Below are positions 1 to 11,133 of a stretch of 64,000 bases of DNA, piece after piece. Under the pieces are notes generated by a model. That model was not told the origin of the DNA. It did no database searches and saw nothing but the letters and a program-made list of their open reading frames with translations. Location of the stretch: assembly GCF_000524195.1 (NCBI RefSeq), contig NW_020170427.1, positions 204,627 to 268,626 of the forward strand. Direction: 5' to 3'. Position numbers and translations under genes: made by a program. The first letter of the stretch is position 1. Every line of letters begins with the position of its first letter. This DNA is from Echinococcus granulosus (Eukaryota; Platyhelminthes; Cestoda; Cyclophyllidea; Taeniidae).

Positions 1-60
1 GACTATTAGCATGACCCAGAGGTCACGGAGCAGGGGGGAAGTACATCCTGCCGCAATTAG
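1..60 (+). repeat. Fragment of the TRIM-like terminal repeat at the window edge
   Basis: The first ~50 bases read like the middle of the ~190 bp terminal repeat described at 39756-39951 (a 'tattagcatg...cc' core followed by an 'ggaagtaca' block). The left part of the copy lies outside the window. The similarity is short and judged by eye. Confidence 0.4.
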
Positions 61-413
61 AGCACCTGGGTGGTGTGATGCTTAGTTAACCTGGCTACCA
101 GATCACAACTATATTCCTTATGATTTGCTTATGGCGTCTGAAGCTGAAATTTGTGAGGAACGCAAAACTCTTGACGTTTGGCATTTACTTCTGAAGATCA
201 TTTCCGAATCATGGATTTGAAGTGGTGAAGGATCTACTTATTTACACAATAAAGGTGAAAGTAAATTGCACCTTCAATGATTCAAGTACTGAGTAAGCCT
301 CTCTCACTCTGTCAGTACTTTTCCCAATTAAAAACAAGGAATATGTTTTGACTATCAGAAAAGAATTCAAGTGACACCTAAGAGTCATCGATCATGATAC
401 TGTAGTAGACTCA
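61..413. other. Intergenic, nothing recognised
   Basis: AT-rich sequence with no supported exon, RNA gene or repeat that I could identify. Confidence 0.5.
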
Positions 414-690
414 GTGTTTCTGTCTTTAACCTCAGCTCTCATGCCCACGGAACGAGCAGATGAGTTGGACAAAGACATCCTTTATCTGGTGAGGATTAGT
501 AAGGGGGTACTATTGCACCTTTTTAGTGCATTCAGGGCATGTTTTTTTCGTCCTCAGGGGGCTGACGCCATCCGACTTGTCACGAGGTTCGCATATACGG
601 ATCGCATCTCGCCCAAAACCTACATTCAAGCAGACATGTACTGCGATATAAAACCGAGAAGTAGCACTGTTGACATATATTGGATCAAAA
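414..690 (+). repeat. R4 dispersed repeat, copy 1
   Basis: This stretch is similar to 15850-16045 and 30485-30720. Shared blocks include 'acgagcagatgagttgga', then 'ctgacgccatccga', then 'cacgaggttcg' and 'ctcgcccaaa'. The 101-codon open frame across it is not conserved in the other copies and is probably fortuitous. I see no coding, LTR or tRNA-like signal, so the class is unknown; a short interspersed or non-autonomous element is the simplest reading. Confidence 0.55.
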
Positions 691-1072
691 AAAGGCCTTA
701 TACCTTGACAACCCCTTAAAAACCACACTTAAAACTTTTTTAGTTTTTTCATGAAGGTCACTGTAATATCTTAGTTGTTTGTTTAACTTTCAGACGACCT
801 GACGTCGACAGTATTCTGCTTTGATATTATTCCTTTTTACGTCTCGAAGCGCTACGGTCACAAATAGTGGCTTTCCTCTGCAGAACTTAGACCCTTTAAT
901 TTGACTCAAAAGAGGACAATCAAATTGTTTTTCATTACATTGTTTACAAATAACAGAATAATGCTAATAATATAGGCCTAGCTGGTTTAACACATGTGGG
1001 TTGAATGCAGTAGGTCGTATGTGGCAATCGTCAAAAGGAAGCATAAAACCTTATTTGTTTCATAAATGATGT
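691..1072. other. Intergenic, nothing recognised
   Basis: AT-rich spacer between the R4 copy and the first TRIM-like element. No exon or RNA gene is supported. Confidence 0.5.
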
Positions 1073-2060
1073 TGTAGCGCCCAAGACTTCCCAGAAGGCG
1101 AAAGAAGACATAAGACTTGGGCAGAAAATGTATTGCCGATGTACAGAAGGGCTGATTGGAGGAGGGAATACTGACATGGCCTGGAGGTCATGCCGCCCAG
1201 TGGAAGTACAATTACGCAGCCTTAAGTGCCCGTGCAAACAAGAATGTGCGCTTAAGCCAGTAATTAAAGCATTACATAGCCACTCCCTTCTTTTGAGCGC
1301 TCTCCCTAGTTAAACTCTAGCGCCGGCCGTCGCTAGGTAAAAAAAATACCCACGAAGTTATCGCAATGGTCGTCAAATTTGCGTGCAACTGAGAAGATAT
1401 TTGACTCCAGCGTCACTGATTCCTCTTTGCAATTCCACTGCATCCGGAGTTTCGTCCTGTTTAGGAACTGCATTAGGGAAATGGTGAATGTTCCGACCAT
1501 CTTGTATGTCCATCGCTAGTCGCGTAGAGAGGAGTAGAGTAGAGTGATTTAAAAAGAAATAGGGTATAAAATAGTTACCTGCAAACAAGGTTTTTGCGTC
1601 TACTTCTCCTCACCACCTTGTTTTCACTTCAGTGCTGCCAGGTAGAGGTAAAGAGAGAGTATCATGTTCACTTAATTGACATCAACATGCAGATACCGCA
1701 GACAGCTCCATACAAGACTTTTCCAAATGGTTCCCAACCACTGTCGCTTCGGTTGTCAATAGTAATCCTACAGAACATGTGAATGGGGTAGTTGCTGTAA
1801 GTGGACTTCATTTTTAGGCCTTCTGCTGGGGGTCATCACTTATCCTATAACAGCAGCATATGTTATTCTCTGCTAAGTTAAGATTTAGCATTTATTGCTA
1901 AAAATCAGGATCGTTATTCTTTATGATTGGTTTGGCTTTCCTCTGTGGCCAATGCAGAGCCCTAAATCTTCTTTAAAAAGGAAAGAAGCCATAGTACTAG
2001 GTCAGAAAATGTATTTTTAGTGCAGAAGGAGATGAAATTGTATTACAGCATTACTAATAA
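1073..2060 (+). mobile_element. TRIM-like element T1 (terminal repeat - internal - terminal repeat)
   Basis: The left terminal repeat begins TGTAGCGCCC at 1073 and ends near 1275 with TTACA, followed by 'TAGCCACTCCC'. The internal part (about 1276-1950) shares ordered blocks with copies T2-T7: 'caactgagaagatat', 'ttccactg', 'tgtccatcgctag', 'cttctcctcaccac', 'cacttaattgacatc', 'ggtagttg' and 'gggtcatcac'. A more diverged right terminal repeat lies at about 1951-2060. No long open frame is shared between copies, so it is non-autonomous. The two-repeat structure suggests a terminal-repeat retrotransposon in miniature, but I found no clear primer-binding site or polypurine tract. Confidence 0.65.
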
Positions 2061-5000
2061 AAAAATAAAAACTACTTGGAAGTAAATTGTTAGTCAACAT
2101 CGTTTGAGCAGTGTAGACAATTAAATCAGTCCTCTAAATGAATACAAAGTTACAGATCATAGATCCCTAAGTAACGTAAGTCCAAATAATAAATAATAGC
2201 TGATTTTCTACTTAAAATTTCTTCTGGAGTTATTTTACAGCTCAGATTCTTAGCAGCGACATTTTTAATGTGGAGGAGAAATAGAGCATCCCCAAACATT
2301 CCGGCCTTACTATGTTTTGCCAACTGTGCTCAAAATAGTATCCCAAATTTGTTCACATCCTTTTCCATCCTGCTGCCTTTGCTACACCCCTTCCCTCACT
2401 TCCAGTTCCTCCTTTTTGCACCTCTGCACTACAGACCCATTCATTAACACGTCTATGCCGTCTTCAAAACGCCCACCTGATGTGCATCTCAGTGCATTCG
2501 TATCCTTTTTGCCCACGCAACTGGAAGGGAAGAGAAGGCAGGAAAGGAGTAGGGGGAGGGAGTGACTGTTAAGCCTAAGGAAGAGGTGCTAATCTTCCTG
2601 ATGTTTTGTTTTATTGTCTTTGCCTTCCAACATTATCTGTCATTTCCAAAAATGTGTATTTTTTTGCAAGTGGTTGAATTGGATTTTGCAATGAATGATT
2701 AGGCCTGCGTTTTATAGGCTTTCCGGGAAAAGTATGATACTTTGGAATGTAAATTTGAAGAAATGAATAGCTTGACTCCTTTAAGTCCAAATATTTCCCG
2801 GTATAGTGAATTTGCTTAAATTTAGATTAACAAATCCCCTTTTTTTCTTTTCCAAATACTAGAGTTCAGTGGTCGATTTTGTTACCTAAGATTTTGGAAA
2901 CTGCCCTTAAAAACAGAAAATAAAGTAATCAAACTTCCTTCTTTTTTAATTTTACATATCCTCCCTTTGCTTTACATCATTTATTTCACATTGAGACAAA
3001 ATAAGCAGTACTGAATGAAAACAACTGTATTTTTATTAAGACAAAATATCTGTTGTTCGAATTCGAAAACCCTCTTGCCCCCTCTTTTTTCTTAAGTGGG
3101 GAATAATTACTGTGCTTAAATGTGTGAATTTTGTTTTAATCGCCTTGGACGCTGCCTCTAGTTGAATGAAGACTTGTTTAATTAAAAATGACATAATTTT
3201 AGGTGTCAGGGTGTGTAGTAAAAACTCATCAACAAATACCCGATTTGAAAGAGGTTTGAGCGTAGAGCTCTGATGCCTGTTTAATACTAAAGATCTTAAA
3301 CGATATTTTATTGTCACGATACCCCGCTGAAATACGCCTGTGCTTGTCAATGGTCAGAAACCGATTGACATTTGTAGCTGAAGTAGGACCACTTTCATTT
3401 AATCGAAAAAAATGTTCTACTTTGTAAGAAATTAAAACATAAAGGTTCTTGACTGTTCAAAATAGTACGATATGAAATTTTGTAGCGGGGAACTAATGTC
3501 TTCTGTGTTGTGACATTCTCCCTCTAATCTTGCCCAGACACTGATAAGAATGACAGCAAAGAGAATGAAGGAGTATCTCTATTTTTCTTCATGGGTCGTA
3601 GATGAAAAACTTTGATAGCATGCTTCTTCTGCGAATCAAACCATTGATACAAGACTTTTTTTGGACGACCCAGAGCTTATCCACTCAATTATCCTGTTGA
3701 TACAATAAAAATGTAGATGAAAATATAATTTTTTGGTTATAAATTGGCCACTGGAAATACTTGTAGGGGTCGCAGAATAACTATCTTATCAAACGGGTCA
3801 CAAAATCTGAAATCTAATCAAATTAAGTTTACAAAAAATGTAATGTTTCGGAGACCAAGGCGGAGGTGTTGCGATTTTAAACATTTGCATAAATGTATGC
3901 AATTGGATGCAGTGAGTACAAAGATGGACTTCCTCTCGTCAGCCACTTTTGACCTGTCGTAAGCATTGCACCTGCTCATTAATCCGGTTAAAAAATCCAA
4001 CAATCCGACAAAATTTGTAGATGGGTAGCAAATGGAGGCATGAATTTGCCATCTTAGTGCCTACAATTTGGGCTTATGCATTCCAGTTTTATTGGTGTCT
4101 AGACACTGGCGTGGAGGGAGAGGCTTATCAAAAGCAATCACGCAGCATAAATGCCCCTCTATGTGTAATCCAAAAAGGAACACATAAAAGCGTCGACCTG
4201 TTTCGTCAAAAAATATTCATTTACTTAAACATGGACATTTGATAAGCAGAATAGAATCTGTAGGATCTGCATCCTACACCACCATTTGATTAAGCTTTAG
4301 AAGACAACTTTTGATTAAATAATGAATATTACTCTAAACGTGACACATCCGAAGTGGAAAATTCAGAAATACTTCCTTAAATGTACCTACCGGTGCAATG
4401 ATGGTCAAAATGAATTGTTCCAAGTAATGGCTAATTAGGATTAGTCGTAGATATTACTTATTTCCAAGCATTTTTCCCTACACGTCAAGCATAACTTTTA
4501 TCAGCAATTTTAAAATGAAGACATAAACTAACAGAAATTTTAAACCTATTTTAAGCTTTTCGTGGCATTAGACTCCATGACTACTTTCTTATGCTAAAGC
4601 GACTTCGATAGCTTTTTTGGTTTAACAAAAACCCCACCTATTTTATTTCTTGTACTTTCGTCAAAGGTGCTTACTTACATGTTACCTTGACTGATGAAAC
4701 TTACACGGGCAAGTTTGGATGAGTACATTCATTCATATATGCTTTAAACTATTTTTTGGAAAACTGGTGGCTGGGAAAGTGAAACATCAAATGAAGTACT
4801 CCACTCGGAGATCCCTAAGTCATTAGTGTATCGAGATTGGATTCACCCTCCAGTGGGTATTCATGAAACATTTTCCCCATAAATTTTACGCAATTTGGAA
4901 GCACTAATGTATGGTGATAGTAATCATGGCTTTATTTTATGAAATGTAGCATTATAAAGCAGTAGAAATACTCAACTTCTATACCATTTTAGTGAAAATC

Positions 5001-5139
5001 CAGCTAATAAAAATGGTTGTTATTTAGACTGATACAACCATACCCCCATCCAGAGAGGAGTGCAATGTATCAACAGACCGAAACCCTACCTGCAGTATTC
5101 ATTCTGGTCCGCTGTATGAACCTTTGTTAACTTTTGGGA
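2061..5139. other. Intergenic, no gene or repeat recognised
   Basis: About 3 kb of AT-rich sequence. The open frames here (for example the 104-codon frame on the minus strand at 3036-3350) show no recognisable domain and no splice-consistent neighbours, and I treat them as chance. Confidence 0.5.
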
Positions 5140-5975
5140 ACGTCAGTCATCGAAACTTGCCCGCAACTGAGAAGGTATTTGACTACAACATCACTGAGCC
5201 CTTTAGGCAATTCTATTAGATATAAGGTTTCACCTTATTTGGAAACTATATTATGGAAGAGAAAATGCTCAGGCCATCTTGTATGTCCGTTGCAGGTAGC
5301 AAGAACACTGGCCTGAAAGTAGAATCACTTAATAGTGAACGTATTTTTAAATAATTTTGTAGGAATGAAGTTTCACATCTATTCTTATTCGCCGCCTTGT
5401 TCCCACTTCAACGCTGCCCAGCCACGTCTTTCCGGATTCCATCCGTCTAGTAGAGAGGTGAAGGAGGTGTAGCGCGTTCACTCAATTGACATTTTTGTAT
5501 AAGCGCGGTGGACGGCTACGTAACAAGTTTTCAAGATGGTTTACAGCCGCAGCTGGAGTCGCTTCCTCCAGTTATTAATGGCATTTCTGCAGAACACGTA
5601 AAAGTGGTAGTTGGCAAAGGTAGACGTCATTTTCGTCCCTTTCACCAGGGCTCGTCGTGGATTCTCCCTTTGGGATCATAGACCCTACTTTCGTCCCGTT
5701 AAGGTATAGCTTTCAGCAATAGAAGTTAGGGTGGTTATCCATAAGGACCGGTTTTCCTTTCTGCTTTCATCAATATAGCGCTTTGAGTCTCCTCTGAATT
5801 CGAAAGAAGTCATTATGTTCGTTATGAAAGTGTATTATAGACATCCAGAAGGGCTGGAGGGACTGCTGACATGGCCTGGAACTATGCAAATTAGAGGAAT
5901 TACGATAATAGACTCTTAAGTGTCTGCGTAGTTAAATCGAAGGGGAAAACAAACAAAGTAATACGTAAGAGTTGT
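5140..5975 (+). mobile_element. TRIM-like element T2, left terminal repeat missing
   Basis: The internal blocks appear in the same order as in T1 (gtcatcg, caactgagaagg, ttccacttc/gctgcccag, 'gaggtgaaggaggt', 'tcaattgacat', 'tctgcagaacac', 'ggtagacgtcattttc'). A right terminal repeat begins near 5774 ('tatagcgc') and runs to about 5975. I see no left terminal repeat upstream, so this copy is probably 5' truncated. Confidence 0.6.
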
Positions 5976-7039
5976 AAAACACATGATGATGTGTCCGTCT
6001 GCCATTTCAGTACCCTCGTGTCATCAAATGTTACTTGGATCCGATGAGAGGTATTTAAATTTGTCTGGTGTACAAGACGACTTAACTTGGTTTCATAAGT
6101 AAAGCAAAAGCTATCCTTTAGTCAAATTTGTTGCAAGGCTGAACAACGTACAGCCTAAATCCAAATGGTTTGAATAAATGGTGCGATGAGGTGGAAGCGG
6201 AAATGTCATGAGCTTAGTTTTTTGCTTTTGGAGGCAAAACATTTGAATGGGGTAGAATCCTCAGGTGTAGTAATACTGTTGGTACCGATGGTCATTTGGC
6301 AAAAATGAGGCAATATGTTGATCATTTAAAATACCGCTTATCCATCAGAGGTAGACGTGCTTAACTTACTTGAAAGTTAGGATAAATAATAAAGCTCCCT
6401 TTACTAGAAAAGAATTGCTTGGACGACATGCTAATAACCTTTCACTCACAATCTCACTCAATCAAGAGGATATGTATTATTAACGTCTTTCAGCAAGCTA
6501 ACTGGCAACTTTAAATGCTGCTCAGTCTTAGCATCGGACAAATTTTATTATTTGCAGCGGGTGATAAAATCACTCCAAAGACTTCCACTTAACCACGGCA
6601 TAGCGAAAGGCGAGCTCATTCACTTCGCCTGAAATGGCATTTTGAGTTTAAATGGGTCCAGAGGGTGAAACATACAGGCCACACCAATCGGGCACCCATT
6701 TCTGCCACATAGACATAGAGACCGAGGAACGGTGCTACAAAACTGTCCAGTCTTAACCCATATCAGGGAGGTTTCCTTTTTATGGGGTAAAATATACTGA
6801 ATTTGACAGTTGAATAGGCGACAATTCTCTCGAATTAAACTCCAGTGAGCGCTTTATGTGCTTCATAAAATAAATATTGCCTCATTAAAAGCATGCATCG
6901 AAAGAAAAGGAAATATACTCTTACAGCATTAAACCAGTACCAGTTCGGATGTGCACCTCATCAGACATGGTTGATGAAATTGTTTAAAGTAGTATCAGCA
7001 TGCGATTAAAATAATTAGTTCAGGTTAATTAAGAGAGGT
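5976..7039. other. Intergenic, nothing recognised
   Basis: No supported exon, RNA gene or known repeat was seen between TRIM-like copy T2 and the gypsy remnant. Confidence 0.45.
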
Positions 7040-9570
7040 AATCACAAAACTTGCCAAATAAAAGACGTCCTCCTCCAACCAGTCTGCTCATTCCGAGGGT
7101 ATGAAAACAGCCATGGAAGAGAAACGCTAAAATATGTTAGCTGGAGGCATGGCAGGTAGACCATTACCCTTTAAAACCGAAATAGTCTTTGAATAGTAGC
7201 TTGAAAACGATGAATGTAACCCCTGATTTTAACACAACGTCGGAGGTCACCGCAGATCCTACGCGTCCTGCCTTAAAACTTATTCCCCATCATCTTTAAG
7301 GTCGGGATATTCGGGGACCACTATAGTTGATCCGAAATAACGAATGCTAGTCGGAGAGTTCTTCCATCATAACCAAAAGGTAGGAGAGGATGTGAGGCGC
7401 ATGTGAAGAACCTGCAACAGTCGGCAGAAAGAGCTTAAGGTGGTTTACCTCGAACCAGAGTTGAGGGATAGATGACCTTCCGGTTTGGGCACGGAATTCG
7501 TCCATATAGTACGGATTGGAAGCTCCGCAGCACAGATACCAACTCCCTTAGCAGGTTGGTAAAGGTCACAGTGAAGGGGTTCCAGGAGTTGATTCTGTCC
7601 CTGCCCTACAACAACCGCAAAGGTCGACTAAACTCAAACTTCTTATACCAAGTATCCTGGCGTAACACCCCAAAGTTAGATTAGCCCCATTTTTTTCTAT
7701 TTCACCTGCTTCCAAATGGTCCTCATTTATTCCACCTTATCACCGTCTAACAGATTAAGACTAGCAAAAGAAAATTAATGATAGCAAAAGGGGATATGCC
7801 TTTACTAGGCAACATAAACTAGGAAACCTGGGTAGTGAAGTTTTCATGTACAGAATTGTCTTAGCACGTGATTCTTATGGGGAATTTTCTACGTAGTACT
7901 AAAGCCCTCCTGAATTTTGTGGAATCCAAGTTCTCCACCAACCATGAAGGCAAAGTCGTGAAAGCTCTGTTGTCACTGAACGAAAGTGCCGATCATATTT
8001 CCAGTATGGTAGTAATCTCTGCGAACAACTTAGTCGACATCTGCGCACAGCTTAACCATGTTACCGGCAATGGGAGGGAAGAAGTTTGGGAGTTACTGGT
8101 TATGTAGGCATATGTATTCTCATGGAAAGGCATTAAGTTGGGAAAAACAAGAATAGGAGCTAATAGACCGATCTGATTGCAGCCCAGAAGCACAACTCCT
8201 CTGATAGAAGCAAATCATCATGCCGAAGAGATGGTCGAAGACGTGGTCATTAAATCATCAAATCCAGCATGGACCTCATTGACTACCAATGTAAAAAAAA
8301 GGAAGTTTTTGCAAACTAAATTTTGTAACAAAGTAGGATGTCTTTTAAAGACTCCACGTAAACGATTCGTTAAACTCCCTAAACGGGTCAAAGTAGTTCA
8401 CCACCCTAAACTCAAAATCGGAACACTGGCAAGTAGAGGTGTCAGAAAGAGACAAAGAGAAAAAGACTTTCATACTGCCAAACAAGTTTTATGAATCCAA
8501 ATAATGTCTTTTGGACTCTGCAATGTAGCAGCCACTTTTCAACACTTATTGCTAACCTCACTAATCAGACTATTTCCGAAACATTGTGTAATATACTTAG
8601 ATGACATTCCTGTCTTCGATAAGCTAGCCGCTGGCTGTAATCGGACCGTCTACGAGAAGCAGGTTTGGCCCTCAAGCCAAAGGAGTGGCGGTTACTTTGA
8701 CTCTGTTAACTTCTTGGTACATACTTCGTCATCAGATATGATGGTGAAAACTGAAGACAGCACAAAGGAAGTGGGGACCCGTCTAACACCAACCAATCGG
8801 ACGAAGCTTAGTAGTCTTCTAGGCTTTGCAGGTCCCTATGGGCATTTTGTTAAAGATTTTGTCCAGGTCGCAAACCTGCTACGCAAATTGTTGAATAAAG
8901 CAGGCGAAAAAACAATTTCAAATGGGCAAAAGAGCACGGTGAACGAATCGGAGAGAATGGTTTATTCAACATCCCACTGGAACACTTACGCCTGTCATAT
9001 GTCAGGCAGAAGAGGTATTATGACAAGAACAGCCAGCCTAACGTCTACGAAGAAAAGATATAATACAGTTATATAGGTCTGCCTCTCCATCTGGAGTGCA
9101 TGGCAAATTCCATTATCCCTGGAACATGGATGCATTCCAAATGATGGAGGTCATCATACAAACAGACTAGCTGGTCTCCAATACACAACCCCACACTCAA
9201 CCAATCGTCGTTCATCACGACAAGATGTGTCCGTGCAAGGGTACATTTCCGGATGGATACGAGAACGAAGCCTACATTACTAACGGAAGGGAGAAGATCA
9301 CCGGAAGTAACATATGTGGACGCCATTGATAAGGGAAGCACTCGGGACGGTGCTGTAAAAGGCGTGAAGCCCTCAGTATGCGCCAACCTCGTTACTAAGC
9401 TCTAAATTTTCCATAAACCCGATTTCCTGTACACATTTGCAACGCTTATCAGATAAAAGATTCCTCCTTTAACTAATCTGCTAGTTCCAGGGTCGTGAAA
9501 GTAGAGGTGGAAGAGAAGAACGCTGAACCCGTTCCACGATGTTTCCAACATGCCCGTTACTGCTTAGTAC
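7040..9570 (+). mobile_element. Decayed Ty3/gypsy LTR retrotransposon, internally deleted
   Basis: Two similar direct repeats flank the region (about 7040-7170 and 9433-9570; shared order 'cctcc..aac', 'tctgct.', 'gaagagaa.acgct'), as expected for old LTRs. Between them lie frame-shifted remnants of pol: a segment just before the reverse transcriptase fingers (8177-8494), the palm with MSFGLCN...ATFQ and YLDD (8504-8900), an LLGFA...FVKDF segment typical of the RT/RNase H connection, and near 9205-9250 a VVHHD..CP..KG motif typical of the integrase C-terminal end. RNase H and the integrase core are missing and several stops and shifts break the frame, so it is not functional. Confidence 0.7.
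8177..9076 (+). pseudogene. Broken gypsy reverse transcriptase remnant
   Basis: Two overlapping open stretches (8177-8494 and 8504-9076) carry reverse transcriptase similarity. The first matches the segment containing the conserved SPW/VRKKDG region but is degenerate. The second holds the catalytic YLDD tetrad and the SFLGFA-like motif of Ty3/gypsy polymerases. Stops and frame changes separate them and the C-terminal half is not conserved. By family knowledge the intact enzyme copies element RNA into DNA in cytoplasmic particles; this copy cannot encode one. Confidence 0.7.
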
Positions 9571-10154
9571 ATGTTTTGGCATTCGATGAAAAATATGTAA
9601 TTACTCCTTTTGATCGTACATTTACGACATTTTATGCTTCGACGTAAACAAAACAATGGAAGAGTTAAGTTACTTTCTACCTATCAAATAACAATGATTT
9701 ATGGCTCTACGTTTATCCATCGTGACTGTGCTGAAGCAATAAATCAGGTTTAAAAGCTGCCTCCTGATTTTGGTGAAAATTATACAAATCAGCATGGATT
9801 TGGTGGTCTTTGAAGGAGAATTTTATGGTTCACTCTGAGCTCTACAGAACACTTTTAATTAAGTTCTATTTATTAAAAGGGACTATCGGGACGTTCAACC
9901 TAATAAAAGCCCCACCTTTTTCCACACAGATTTATTTCCATGCCTCTCCAAAGGCTAACTTAATACGGTTTTAAAAAATGAAAAGTTATTAAATGCATTT
10001 CTATATTTGTATTTGATGTTGGTTTTAAAATACGGAACTTTATTGGTTAGCTGTTGTACTAAATATTTGTCCTTTTTGGCTCTTCTTGGTTAACTTATTT
10101 TGGGTGAATTTTTTCGCCTGGGTTTTATTTATTTAAAGCGCATCATCATAGGCG
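9571..10154. other. Intergenic, nothing recognised
   Basis: AT-rich sequence between the gypsy remnant and TRIM-like copy T3, with no supported feature. Confidence 0.45.
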
Positions 10155-11133
10155 TAGTACCTTATTTGTTTAATTCTTCGTGTTGTCTTTGCAGGCTAAA
10201 GAGTCTCTGTCCTTGCACTTCTGCCGGACGGACGGCATGACCTGAGGGTCATGCCAGCAGATCCCCTTCCAGGCTTCTGTACATCGACAATACATTCCCT
10301 CCCCTATTATTATGCCTATGTCCGTCCTAGGAAGGAAGCAGCGAGCTACACTGCTGGCAGCAGAAAACGGATCCTATCCTAAAGGGCATCTGTCTTAATT
10401 TCTTTTACGGAATGTTTAACCTCAACTCGACGGAGGGAAGGCAAATGCTGGGCGTGGGAGAATCTGTGACAGACCCTCAGCAGAAGGGCTGAAGATATCG
10501 TCTACACAGGACCCATGTTCTGTAGGAGTACTATTAACGACTATAGCGACGCTATGGAGCTGTCTACAATACCTGTATCAATGTCAATGAAGTGAACACG
10601 CGATACTTCCACCACTGGATAGAACTCAGATATGCATGGGGTTGGCAATACTGAGATGAGAATGAAGTCGCAGGGATGAACAGAATCAAAACCGTATCTC
10701 CATCAAACTATTTAAGGTCCTGTCCTTTAGTAAAAGACTTTGCTTTTAGTCAGTGCTCTTACCACTAACGATGGACATAGTTACCAAACAGGATGAAAAT
10801 CCATATCCAGTGGAATTGCCGAAAGGGATCAGCGGCTTTGCAACGAAATATCTTCTGATTTGTCCACGTTGATTGATGGGTGATTTTCAGACAGTCGATG
10901 GGGGAGGTTGGCCAGGGGGATGGCTGGGGACGACGTGTAAATAACGAGAGGGGCTGTGTAGTACTTTGATTGGTTGTTTAACTCTTCTTTTTGTTCTGGC
11001 CGGCACCTAATCCTCCGTCTGCTCCGCCGTCGAGTGACCCGGCCTCCAGACCATGCCAGTAGCCCCCCGGCGCTCCCCTACTCCGTCAACACACATTCTG
11101 ACCTAGCTTCATGACTCGGCTTGGGGTGCTGCA
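10155..11133 (-). mobile_element. TRIM-like element T3, both terminal repeats present
   Basis: Read on the minus strand, a terminal repeat occupies about 11133-10957, the internal part 10956-10356 and the second terminal repeat 10355-10155 (its start is the complement of 'gctaca' at 10350-10355). Length is about 979 bp, very close to T1 and T4. Just inside the first repeat is '(CTACA)CAGCCCCTCTC', a conserved junction also seen in T1, T4 and T7. No shared open frame is visible. Confidence 0.7.

Noticed and set aside
8504..9076. 190-codon open frame as a host gene
   Set aside because: It carries gypsy reverse transcriptase motifs and continues frame-shifted upstream; it is element debris.
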